This document shows positions 21,978 through 31,904 of a stretch of 64,000 bases of DNA, one piece after another. Location: positions 620,001 to 684,000 of the forward strand of contig JARWMV010000247.1 in NCBI GenBank assembly GCA_030998015.1. The letters run 5' to 3'. How positions within the stretch are numbered: the first letter of the stretch is position 1; every line of letters starts with the position of its first letter. The notes below the pieces were generated by a model, which worked only from the letters and a program-made list of their open reading frames with translations, was not told the DNA's origin and searched no databases. The DNA comes from Ceratorhiza oryzae-sativae. Taxonomy: Eukaryota; Basidiomycota; Agaricomycetes; Cantharellales; Ceratobasidiaceae. The position numbers and the translations under genes are program-made.

Positions 21978-23264
21978 ATGCTAAGCGGAAATGGATCGAA
22001 CGCAGCAACACCCCAGCCAAGCGGATCAAGCAAAGGGCGGAGGTTGGCGTCACCATCGCCAGCGCCCTTGGTATCAAGCCGAGCCCCCTCGCCTGCTTCT
22101 ATGTGGCCTACGCCGACGGATCGAGGGTCCGAAGAGCTGACCGAAACCGCGCCGGCCCCTCGGTTCTGCGTCCAGACCAGGGTGGTGCTGCTGACCTGGT
22201 CGAAGCTATGCAATCAGCCCTCAAGTGGGCTTGTTGCCTGATACGAGGCGTTCTGCCACCAATGGCCAAATCATTGGGCAACTTTGGCAGTGGTGGAACG
22301 CCACAACCCCAAGGAACTGAACTACGACCCGGCCCAGCCCCTCCATGTCCATGCCCTCTCCATCAGTCAGGAGTGGAAGGGCGGCTGGAACACCCAGAAC
22401 ACCTGGTTCTGGGACTTCGAGGGGCAACACCCCAACATCCTGCTGAAGGACCTCAAGGACGGACCAGGAGGCAACCCTGCAAGGGAGGCTTTCAACTACC
22501 TCTGGAAGGATGTTGGAGCTAACGGCAAGGAGGTAGAGGAGCTGATGGCGGGGGACCTGACCTTGGAAAGGTTGGAGGAAATCCTGGTGAAGGGAAAGGG
22601 CAGGAAAAGGTTGAGGGCGGAGGTGGACCTGGAGGACGGGGTGGAGATTGTTGCCTCGGCAACAAAAAAAGAGTACTATCAGGCATTCAAGTGCTTGCGC
22701 CCCCTCCAGATGGTGACAACGTGGAACTCAGTACAAGCATATGCTGAGTACACGTATAAGGAGGACCGGGGATGCATGCCTGCAATCCCGGTGGAGTTGG
22801 AAGTCCCAGAAGACCAGGCACACATCAACAGGGCAGACTGATGGTTTGCAGAAGAGGCTGAGAAGAGAGGGAGGGGCATGCGCCATTGCATCCTGGTGAT
22901 CGAAGGCAAAACAGGAACTGGGAAGACAGCGTATGCGCGATCCAAGGGCTCCCATAGCCGGATGTGCAACGTCTGGAATGTGGGGAATCTGTCGGAGGAC
23001 GCTGACATCTGGATCCTGGATGACATGGTCCAGTCAAACAGGAAGTACTCGCTCAAAGCCCTGAGCCAGTACAAGGCAGACTTCACAGGCAGATATGCTC
23101 ATGTGAAGTCAATGAAGGTATGGCCGACGGTGATCCTGGGGAATAGCCAGTCAGCCATAATGAAGTGTTGGACAGACATAGAGGGGGAAGAAGGGGACTT
23201 ATGGGTATCCAAAAACGTAGACTGGGTATACTCAGGAGGGAAGCCATTTTTTGTTTTTCCTTAA
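21978..23264 (+). pseudogene. rep: Rep-like rolling-circle initiator (CRESS-DNA virus type)
   Basis: Replication initiators of geminiviruses and genomoviruses nick and join viral ssDNA with an HUH nuclease and unwind it with an SF3 helicase. All motifs occur in order in one frame. Motif I LLTWSK (22,188-22,205). Motif II LHVHAL with His-x-His at 22,344-22,352. A GRS-like block WFWDFEGQHPNI (22,404-22,439), close to the genomovirus form. Motif III YLWK with the presumed nicking Tyr at 22,497. Walker A GKTGTGKT (22,905-22,928). Walker B ILDD near 23,019. Motif C ILGN near 23,142. The frame is broken by TGA at 22,239 and 22,839, so this copy should not make a full protein. The N-terminus is uncertain: ATG 21,978 is in frame, but another frame from 21,935 carries a basic, NLS-like stretch. 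An AATAAA-rich tail follows the final TAA. GC content is visibly higher than in pol. Confidence 0.85.
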
Positions 23265-23374
23265 AAAATAAAAATAAATTATCTTTGTATAAGCTGTTTT
23301 ATTCACAGACCATGTGTCGAGAAGTAAGCTTAAACAAGGAAATAAGCAAGGAGAAAGTAATCTCATGTAGAGTA

Positions 23375-23469
23375 GAGGTTAAGGGGTCTAGCCTGACTCA
23401 TCATCTCCTAGCTGAGCAATTACACATCGAACGGAAGGTCATTGGTTCGAGTCCAGCGCCCTTAACCTC
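23375..23469 (+). other. tRNA-like inverted repeat with B-box
   Basis: Eleven-bp perfect arms, GAGGTTAAGGG and CCCTTAACCTC, enclose 73 nt containing GGTTCGAGTCC (23,444-23,454), an exact RNA polymerase III B-box. I could not fold a convincing anticodon arm or find a good A-box in the right place, so it is tRNA-like or a tRNA relic, not a called tRNA gene. It lies between Rep and the 3' LTR. Confidence 0.35.
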
Positions 23470-23547
23470 CTCGATATATGAGATACCTTTTAGAAACTTT
23501 TAGAACCCAGAAAAGAAACATGCCTTGAGATCCCCCAAGACATGTCC

Positions 23548-23561
23548 AAAGGGGGGGATAA
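23548..23561 (+). promoter_or_regulatory. Polypurine tract
   Basis: AAAGGGGGGGATAA lies directly upstream of the 3' LTR, the expected position of the plus-strand primer. Confidence 0.8.
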
Positions 23562-24442
23562 TGTTATGACCCACCTAGCAGACATAACCTAACAACCGAA
23601 TATTGTACAGATTTATGGCATTTTTCCCAAAGCGGAACAAACCATAAACAGGATCACATGATCTCGGCGCTTACCCAACGATTAAGCGCCGGTGGTTACC
23701 CTGAACTCGCTCCAGCATTTCTCTCCCATGTTACCTGGAGTGAGGAGCAAGTTGTCACATGACCTCAGTGCTTACCCAACGATTAAGCGCCAGTGGTTAC
23801 CCTGAACTCACTCCAGCATTTCTCTCCCATGTTACTTGGAGCGAGGAGTGAGTTGTCACGTGACCTCGGCGCTTACTCAGTGATCAAGCGCTGGTGGTTA
23901 CCCTGAACTCGCTCCAGCATTTCTCTCCCATGTTACTTGGAGCGAGGAGCGAGTTGTCACGTGACCTCGGCGCTTACTCAGTGATCAAGCGCCAGTGGTT
24001 ACCCTGAACTCGCTCCAGCATTTCTCTCCCATGTTACTTGGAGCGAGGAGTGAGTTGTCATGTGACCTTGGCGCTTATCCAGCGATTAAGTGCCGGGTGC
24101 TTAAGTCCAAAAGTCACATGACCCTTGGACCTTGCGCGGCTCTATAAGATTTGGAGCCACACAAACTTAGGATAAACAATTACCTAAGACCTAGTACTAT
24201 ATAGAACCTATAACTGCTATAGATGGCGCTTAGGAAAGGGGGGCCACCGCAGCAACCGCAGTCACATGTATATAAGGGGAGTAAAGCAAGACTGAATGCC
24301 TCAGCTTGCTTTATCTTGTCAACCACCATAGACCATAGCAAACACTGTAACTAGAACACTCAATACATACTGCATAGCACCAAACCATCAACGCAGCCAC
24401 TACTTAAGTGCTCCACAAGGGAGCCTCCAGAGGGTCACGACA
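23562..24442 (+). repeat. 3' LTR
   Basis: 881 bp, TGTTATGACC...GGTCACGACA. It has four 101-bp units from 23,668, one more than the 5' LTR, which exactly accounts for the 101-bp length difference. Most point differences between the LTRs are CG versus TG or CA. Confidence 0.93.
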
Positions 24443-25114
24443 AAACGCCTAGCTCTATTCAATAGGCTCAAACAGTGTATGTTAAGAAACAACTAAAGAA
24501 ATTACTAACCAATGTTGTCTGCACAAGGGCAGAAGCCACAACTGCGTTACACTCACAGGTAGCGCGCTCAGCTGTCCTGAGACCACAGCTGTTGAACAAC
24601 CGCGGACCCCCATTCCTTGTGTTCAACGTTTTTGAGCAGGAGCCCTACTTGGGCACAAGCACCCCACCCCAATCCTCAATCTAAATCAGGTCAGTGACGT
24701 ACAGAAGATTAGCATCAAGTATGCCCTACTAACCAAAGAGTGCAACCAACTATACAATACCTGACACCAATTGTGATGAAATTATGTGGCACTGGATTTT
24801 GCTGAGTACTCTGTTAGCCATAGTGACAAACATAGCGAAACCCTACTTACAAATGCAAAGAAAGAGCATCTGAGATGGGAGGAAGGATGATGGGAGCCCA
24901 AAACATGAGCAGGACAGAGGTTGTGGTATGTGTTGTGTCTCACACTGGTCACATGACCACATTTACTCACACCATATGAATCAGGGTTGGCAAATGTGTG
25001 GTCCTAAACATCAAAATTGTAGAAGGTTTGTATATTTGTGAAGTGTGAGCTGCAGACAGGTCATAAGAATCGTAAAGGATGTAAAAAAAAAGTTTAAAGA
25101 TGCAAGAGAGTGTG
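24443..25114. other. hAT transposase 3' flank
   Basis: Right-hand continuation of hAT sequence after the Gypsy insertion, downstream of the minus-strand transposase stop. Nothing coding recognised. Confidence 0.45.
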
Positions 25115-27640
25115 CTAAACAACAGGGGGCGCCTTCGCCTTTGCTTTACCATTTCCAGCACCAGTCTTAAGCATCTTTGGCGTAACAAGACAACCCAGTG
25201 ATACAAGTCTGGCCTTGTCGTATGCACCAAGTGTAGCCAAAGCCTGGATTGAGTAGGAGCTAAGGTGGTGGTGGCGCTTGCTAACTGTCACACCCACAAA
25301 AGAGAAAAGCTGCTTGATGTCAATGCTTGTCGCTGAGAAAATGTCAGCTGCACATAGTTTCCCCTTGATAGACACTTACCAGGCATGCTCAGTACATCCA
25401 GTGCAAGCTGGGTAAACCCACTCCATTTGTTGCCAGCCATGCGTTGACTGTACCACCATGCCAATGGGTTGCACAGGATCAGATTTCTGTTTGCATCAGG
25501 CAGAGGTGCCATGATTGGCGCTATTTGTGGTAGGTCAAACAATGCAGTACCAGATGTCTGGATACCTTACCATTCACAAACTCATGCACAGGGCATCGGG
25601 AAGAGGCTTGCCTGCTCTCTTGTCCAAAGAGATGTTGCGCGAACAACTGTTTTGTATGTTAGCTGAATAAGATAAGGCCAGAGTCAAGAGCCTTACTGAG
25701 TATCCAAACTGAGAGACCACTGGTGGTGAAGAAGACGAGGTTGCTGGTTGCCCGTGTTGCTTGTAGAAGTCATGGTAGACGTTAACAAGGGCAATTATTG
25801 CGTCTTCAATCCATTCAGGCTCCCAATTGGACATTCAAAGGTATTTTGCATGCATGGCAGGATGACAAACTGCAAGTGAAAGGCGGTTATCTACACAGAA
25901 CAAAATCAGCACTACACAAACTTACAAATAGCAAACTGGTACACATCTGAAGTGTTGGTCTTGCTGTAGTATTCATTTAGCTTCTGGTGTGCCTGGTTGG
26001 CAGTGTGTTGGACATAGAGGGGAAGCGAGTCGTCTTTGCAGATTTTGCTGAACATGTAGTCAAGTGAATCAAGATGAATAATAACGTCCGCAAGCATGGG
26101 GACTTCAGTGCGCAACATGACATTGGTAACAACCTGGAAAGCCTATACACGCTGTCAGCAAATTTAAGCAATTAGATATGCGAACCTGCAGCTTACATTG
26201 AATAGTTGGTTAAGGTTCTGAATGTGCTCGAGGTTGTCTTTGTCGAACTGATAGGGGCGCAGGATATTCACTTGAGGGTTGTCTTGGATTTCAAGACTAT
26301 GATGATACGATACCCATATCCATGAGCAGGGATAAATGCTATAAGAATCAACTCACATTGCTGGGAAGGTGCGCTCGCTGTCCTTTGTCATCTTACCCAT
26401 TGAATTCCAGTGTGTCCGAATGTCCTGCTGGAGGTTATGCAGGAGAGCAATCCCTAGCCTGCAACAAGCATTGCGGAACCACTTCTTTGTGTAGGGGGAG
26501 AATTGAATTTTCTTCCCAAAGTATGCAAGCTAGGAGATTTGTGCCCAGTCAGATGTCAGGTAATAACTACAGGTAACTTGTACGTACCTTCTTCAGGATT
26601 CGCCTGGCCCTCTTTGCTAAGTGCTCGTCGATAGACCCAGGAGTAATGGGTGGGATGTCGTAATTGTCCACCTCCCTCCCAATGTTGCTTGCAAGGTCCT
26701 TGTTGTCGCCATTGCTATCAAGAGCCCATGACGAGTAGTCGCTGTCTTGGTCGTCTTCTTCGTCCTCGTTTCCAGCCTGCTGACATGCAGGGTAAGTAAA
26801 GTTTGATTGATTGCAGCAGTCTTGGCGCACTAACTGCTGTCTCCCCATCTTCCTGGTGCCCATCTTCATCCATTTCCTCCTCCTCCTCCTCCTCTAACTC
26901 GCTGCTGTCGCAAGCAATTGGCTTGCAAAATGGTTTAGCGACCTCCTGTATATAGTGGTTCGCTTAATTGATAGAGTATAGGATACATAACCCACTACTC
27001 ACCTGAGCGCCCAGATTCAGGATGTGACACAAGCAATAAATGTGAGACTTTTGTCCCTTGTGGCGCTTGAGTTTGAATTTGGCCAGGTGATCTAACATTG
27101 TGTCATTGTTCAAGGCAGCATCTCCCACCATACCCCAGAACTAGGAACTGGATGAATACTGATTGATCTTAGCTAGCATACACTTACAATATTTTCAATT
27201 CCAAACTTCTTCAACACCTTGAGCAACTTTCGGGCTAAGTTGTCACCTGTGTGCACATCACTGTCAAAACTAATGGTATAATCAGTACTGCCACTCTTTG
27301 GGCCACCATGTAAACCTCTTAACTTGAGGCACTCCAAGACGAAGCATTTGATTTTCATGGTCGAATTGACAACATCCTGATGGAACATGACAATTCCAAG
27401 GTAGTTGTAACCATTATCTGACAAATAGAGATTGAGTGCAATGTGCATCACCCCTTGCACTCCCTGATGTTCAGTAAGCAGATTATATGGGGTTTGAATT
27501 ATAGTGTGCCTTACCACCAAGTCTCCCTTGATCTTGTCTTGCATCGCACAGTACATCAATTTGATATCAGCGGCAATTGTTGTTCAGTGGGGTTTGTGTC
27601 AACGCGCACTTGGGTGCAATAGACTGTCAAGCTAGCATAC
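25115..27640 (-). CDS. hAT transposase, multi-exon (N-terminus not resolved)
   Basis: DDE/RNase H-like transposase with hAT dimerisation domain. Read on the minus strand: HIALNLYLSDNGYNYLGIVM (near 27,450); the conserved GDAALNNDTMLDHL (near 27,110) and SHIYCLCHILNLGAQ (near 27,025), hallmark hAT strings; an acidic spacer with a Glu run encoded by a (TCC)n tract at about 26,870-26,895; DIRTHWNSMGKM (near 26,400); then the hATC region with NPLAWW (near 25,460), QLALDVLSMP, a short GT-AG intron, and ATSIDIKQLFSF plus TVSKRHHHLSS (near 25,280). Short introns separate the blocks. Upstream exons towards 28.8 kb are likely; one frame there has an AT-hook-like PRGRPVTKALGKRRR. I did not resolve all junctions, so intactness is open. 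Confidence 0.75.
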
Positions 27641-30428
27641 AGCCAAGGTAAGTGCGTTCATGATTAGCATGTAGCACACTTATGTGCAGATCGTTTATGA
27701 TGCTCAGGGGTCGTGAGCATCAGGCAACCCAGAGTGCACAAAATTCATGCACATCCTGTTCGGTCATGTTATCACCAGAGCCGTGGAACCTGTGGTCACC
27801 AAGGGCGGTGTCTTGCTTGGTCGGTTTCCAGCAGTAGCACTCCTTGTGTGTGTGGAATGCTGTCATGTCTGAGACACCCACCTTGTGTGTTACTGTCTTT
27901 TTACACCTGATGACACTTGTAAGTATTCAAACTCTGGCTTAACGATGTGGTACTCACATCAGGCACGTCCAGATGTGCTGAGTTGGGGGCGTACTGCTCT
28001 CCCAGTCGATGACTGGGTCCGAAAACCCATTGTATGCTGTTGTTTTTGCTATGCTGATTTGGCATATCATTGCTGCTGGATACTGGTATGTAAAAAGCAA
28101 TTCAACAGATAAGTTAGCCAGTTTGCTTACTGAGTTCTGTCTCCGGTTCATTCTCTTGCCGTTTCAGTTTTGTTTTCGCCTGACATGCCACAGCAAGAGC
28201 CAAACTAGCCTTGGAGAGGTGACCAGACTTGGACCAGCCATCAGCCTCTGAGAGTGCACACCTTGAGCCAGCAGGAGTGGACACGTGTGTGCTTGATTCG
28301 TAGGGTGTTGGCCAGCACTGTTTTGTGTTTCTCTGGATCACAATTCAGTCCTCTTCTGGAGTTACACACATTAGTCATTGTATGTGTTCAGAATGCTAGA
28401 CCTACTGTTGAGCAGACTAGATTCCTCTCTTCTGCGTTTACCCAGTGCCTTTGTAACGGGTCGTCCCCGAGGCTCTACCAGCCTGTTTGTTGAGTGCAGG
28501 TCACAATGTACAACAACACAACATACTAACCTATTGCAACTACTTCCTTGTTGGAGTCCATTGTTGATTCCACATGATTGGAGTATTTCACAGCAACCAA
28601 GTTCGAAACAAGCTCTATCCAGTGCTCTATGTTTGAACAACACAAGTCTGAGATGAGTGACATAGTCGAAAAGGTTCGTTTTTATAGTAATTTTTGAGCT
28701 AGACAGATACGACCAAGACACCTGCTGCAAGCAAATAATCTTGCATGTGACTGTCCATGCTGTTGTTCTTGACCATAATACCCTCGCCTCCTGGTCACAC
28801 GTATTGTTTTCCCATTCGTCCACGACCGCACGGAACCTATTGGGTCAAAGGTGAGTGCATGTTGACTGTCTGAACGCCACCATCAATGATATTTTTCAGG
28901 CACCCTGTGGGGAACAGATACTGAGCCTGTAGTTGGTCCTTGACTTGTGTTTTCAACACTGCTGTCTATTGCGTAAGTCCCGTTTATTTTTCTTAATGAT
29001 TTACCACTTAATCCCCTACCCGTTCGTAGTAAGCACCCAGGATCTCAGACTCACGCAATGCGTCCCCTGGTCAGTGTATGTTGCATGTGCTCGATTGTGC
29101 CTTTTTTTGCCTAATACCTTGACCCAAATCCACTGACTCGACCTATCTATGAACAGACCAATCCACTGCTCTGGAGCACACTGGGAAAGGACCTCATCTT
29201 TGTGCAGGAGGTTGTTCCCTGGTATGTACTAACGTGCACAACGGCAATCAATCCTGCATGCGCTGACATGTCGTCTTTCGAGATGGATGCCAAGCTTGAT
29301 ACTTCGGCTGTGGACAAAACACAGCGTTGCATGGGCCCAGCCCGTCCCAACTAGTTCGAACAGCAACTCGAGACAGGTGTTGTGTTTTGCAGGTACAAAT
29401 TGGCTCTGTCAACGCACACTTGTACGCCTGGTGTGCAGTCACCTACCCGCAATGGGTTTTGGGCTAGCTCCTGTGCTCCTGTGTACTTGGACGGTAGGTT
29501 TCCAAAACATCTGCCTGCTAGGCCTCTGCTTCGCACCCTATCCCACAAGTCTGGTTGCTCGCATGGAACAACACAAGGTATTGTTTCTTGTTTCTTCCCA
29601 ATATGGGACACGTTATCATCTGACGTTCTTAATGGTATTCTACCACCCAAGGTCACAGTGGTCTCATCACAGGTGTCCTCACCTGGCCTCATATCCCCTT
29701 GCTACACTCCTGTTTGCTACGCCAAGTCTGGTCCACTTGGTGATCCTTGCAACACCTGGCGGAACATGTTGGACACAGTCAGCATCAGTTTCTTACCATC
29801 ATTCGGCGTCAGGTGGGTACCATGTGCAATTATATGTCATTTATTCTAATATTAACTTATGCACATATTGGATGATGGGCTGTCTGACTGCAGGCCAGCA
29901 GCAGTGTGGGTGGTCATTGTTTTCTTGACCCTCCTTTCTATATATCCGAACATGTTCGATCTCACGTTTCTTTCCTATTGTACTCTTTGTCATGTCTTGT
30001 AGCTCCATCTAATGTTGTTGTTGTGTTGAATAGCATGTATATTGTATTCAATCATAGAAATGGATAAGCTCTTTTACATGAAGTTGCATGATGCTTAGTA
30101 TACTTGCCAGATTGGCTGTTGGTTATGAACCTGTGCTTATATCTTGCTGTGGCTGCTCCAGCTGCTCTTGCTTGCTGAACTCCTGTATGTTACATGGTAA
30201 TTCTTGCTATTCTGGCTTCCTGCATTCCTACGTAGGTGCTTGTTCTTGCTATTCTGGCTTCCCGCGTTCCTGCATGTGACAGAATTCTTGCATTCTGGCA
30301 GGTGCTGGAATTCCATATGGAATCTGGCTTCCGGCAGCCAGAGACGGAGCTGGAGCCAGAATCACAAAAATGCACCAGAATCCGTATGCAGGAGACAGAC
30401 TCCTGCATATTTCTGGCATGACATCTCT
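27641..30428. other. hAT 5' region, coding unclear
   Basis: It probably contains the first transposase exons (minus frame 28,371-28,823 with an AT-hook-like motif) and the 5' subterminal repeats (30.15-30.43 kb, TTCTGGC words). A 213-residue plus-strand frame at 29,287-29,928 is not recognisable and has no good start; I do not call it a gene. Confidence 0.4.
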
Positions 30429-30429
30429 A

Positions 30430-30741
30430 TCACAGGGTAAACAATCACATGACCAATGCATGTGATCTTATCAGTCATCCAAGTGACAAGATCCTACATG
30501 TTATTGTCAATACTCATCCTCAACCACTTCATTTTCTGGCACATGGACACCACATATATGCATTATATATGTGCTTCAATGAAAAATAGATTTAACCTTG
30601 TTTTTATAGGCTCTCTATGATTGTTTTACATAGGAAAACATGATGTATGTCATGCAGTTTTGATGGTGCTTAGATAAGCCCTGCAGCATCTGCCTGGTCC
30701 CTACCTTATGTACTTATGTGCTTGTGGCTGATGGACACCAG
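30430..30741. other. AT-rich spacer outside the hAT element
   Basis: Between the hAT right end and the 0.5 kb TG...CA element. No gene or strong repeat seen. Confidence 0.4.
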
Positions 30742-31267
30742 TGTCAGAGCTACAACCAGGTAGGATGACCCAAATGTCTAAGGGGACAATGGGAGACCTA
30801 TAGGCAATGATGCTGGAGGTCTAAGTCACAACATCAAGGGGGAGACGTGTGACAAGGAGTAGGGGTGTGATAAGACACAAGGATGTGGAAGTAGGTGCAC
30901 TTGTCCTTAAGAGGACTGGGCAGAGACTATGGACTATAAGTCACACAGGTAGTAGGGGGGATATGACAGGAGGTCGAGTTCTGAGGCTTAAGGCTCTCAG
31001 ACTCTCCCTTACATATTCATATGATGAGCTATATCAAATACACATATGGTGCAAGACGACTATTGTACAATGTAAGAATGGTGCCATGTAACAGAATATT
31101 CCAGAAGGTACAAACAGAATGTAAACAACAACAAGGTCACATGATCATGTAAGTAATTCTATGCATATATCTGATTAAACAGGACTTGTCCAAAAATATG
31201 AAAAAGAGAGATGTATAAAATATAGGAAAATTGTAGTAAAATCTGCGTCATGGTCTAGGCCATGACA
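30742..31267 (+). repeat. TG...CA element copy 1, probable solo LTR
   Basis: 526 bp beginning TGTCAGAGCTACAACC and ending GGTCTAGGCCATGACA, with a 4-bp flank CCAG on both sides (30,738-30,741 and 31,268-31,271). It is closely similar over its last 430 bp to the copy at 37,360-37,876 in the same orientation. It is inserted in the left LTR of the gag-only element. Confidence 0.65.
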
Positions 31268-31385
31268 CCAGTCACTGAATAAGCAACTGTGGACAGTATC
31301 TAAGTCAGGTGCTTAGGGCTGGGGCTTGCAACATATCTACATTTGCTTAAGCTCTAGATATTCAAGTGTACCCTGACCCTTAACA
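31268..31385 (+). repeat. Left LTR 3' end of the gag-only element
   Basis: Ends CCCTGACCCTTAACA, followed by TTGGTGAAGC as a possible primer site. Its last roughly 50 bp are the reverse complement of the start of the right LTR at 35,369, meaning the LTR has unusually long inverted termini. The upstream part is interrupted by copy 1 of the TG...CA element. Confidence 0.55.
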
Positions 31386-31432
31386 TTGGTGAAGCAACCC
31401 AGGTCCTTATATCAAGTAACTATTAACTAACA

Positions 31433-31870
31433 TTGCCATTTTTGGTCAACCTATTGCCCAAAACAGAATTTCTCAATTTTGACCACTCTGTGTATAGAAA
31501 TACCTTTCTTTCCACAGAATACAACAACATATCTTGGGCTCTTGAGATAGATCCTGTTTGGATTCAAGCCCCAAACCCTACAATTACTGTTTTAGGTTAT
31601 AGTACTGGTGGTCCACCCCCACATATTACTCTGACATTTACCTTTAGGAATTATAGGCCATATATTCCAATAAATTCAGTATCAAGTGCTCTAAGTGCTG
31701 GAATTGAATTTGAAGTCTATATTCAACATTTTCCTTATCAACCACAACCAATAAAAGTTCAACACACATTTATTAGGTCTTTCTGGTCACCCCATACCAG
31801 CTACTGGGATACAGTTTATCAAGCCATTTATCAATTTGTAACTGAAACATATTTTGAAAATTATTCCTAA
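31433..31870 (+). CDS. Unrecognised frame upstream of gag
   Basis: 145 codons, opening without an ATG (TTG at 31,433). Aromatic-rich (WALEIDPVWIQ, FWSPHTSYWDTVYQAIYQF). No family recognised. It overlaps the start of the gag frame; it may be a leader exon or a degraded 5' gene of the element. Confidence 0.3.
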   Translation: MPFLVNLLPKTEFLNFDHSVYRNTFLSTEYNNISWALEIDPVWIQAPNPTITVLGYSTGGPPPHITLTFTFRNYRPYIPINSVSSALSAGIEFEVYIQHFPYQPQPIKVQHTFIRSFWSPHTSYWDTVYQAIYQFVTETYFENYS

Positions 31871-31904
31871 GTACAAATTCATCTTGAATTGGAGAAGAAC
31901 TGTT

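Larger units (their letters stand above)
13485..24442 (+). mobile_element. Ty3/Gypsy chromovirus with captured Rep-type cargo
   Basis: A complete LTR retrotransposon of 10,958 bp. LTRs are 13,485-14,264 and 23,562-24,442, both TG...CA, with near-identical 5-bp flanks AAAGG and AAACG. Between them: a self-complementary primer site, gag (retrotransposon gag domain, zinc knuckle), pol (protease, RT, RNase H, integrase, chromodomain), then about 3.6 kb of cargo (ORF-X, an antisense spliced gene, an intergenic repeat region and a Rep-like gene) and a polypurine tract. It sits inside a hAT transposon. In-frame TGA codons and frameshifts in gag, pol and Rep, plus LTR divergence, show the copy is old and probably not autonomous. 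A solo LTR of the same family is at 34.6 kb. Confidence 0.93.
12495..30429 (-). mobile_element. hAT DNA transposon, split by an LTR retrotransposon
   Basis: The two ends carry matching inverted termini. The left reads TAGAGATGTCGTGCCAGA (from 12,495); the right, in reverse complement from 30,429, reads TAGAGATGTCATGCCAGA. Both subterminal regions (12.5-12.75 and 30.15-30.43 kb) are crowded with TTCTGGCA/TGCCAGAA words, typical of hAT transposase-binding regions. The minus strand encodes a hAT transposase at 25.1-27.6 kb. Removing the Gypsy element at 13,485-24,442 leaves about 7.0 kb. I do not see a matching 8-bp target duplication (ATATCCAT versus TCACAGGG), so one end may have been rearranged. 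Confidence 0.7.

Noticed and set aside
23375..23469. Functional tRNA gene
   Set aside because: No acceptable anticodon stem-loop or A-box spacing despite a good B-box; kept only as a tRNA-like repeat.
29287..29928. 213-residue plus-strand open frame
   Set aside because: It shows no domain and lies within the hAT element; it is probably chance.
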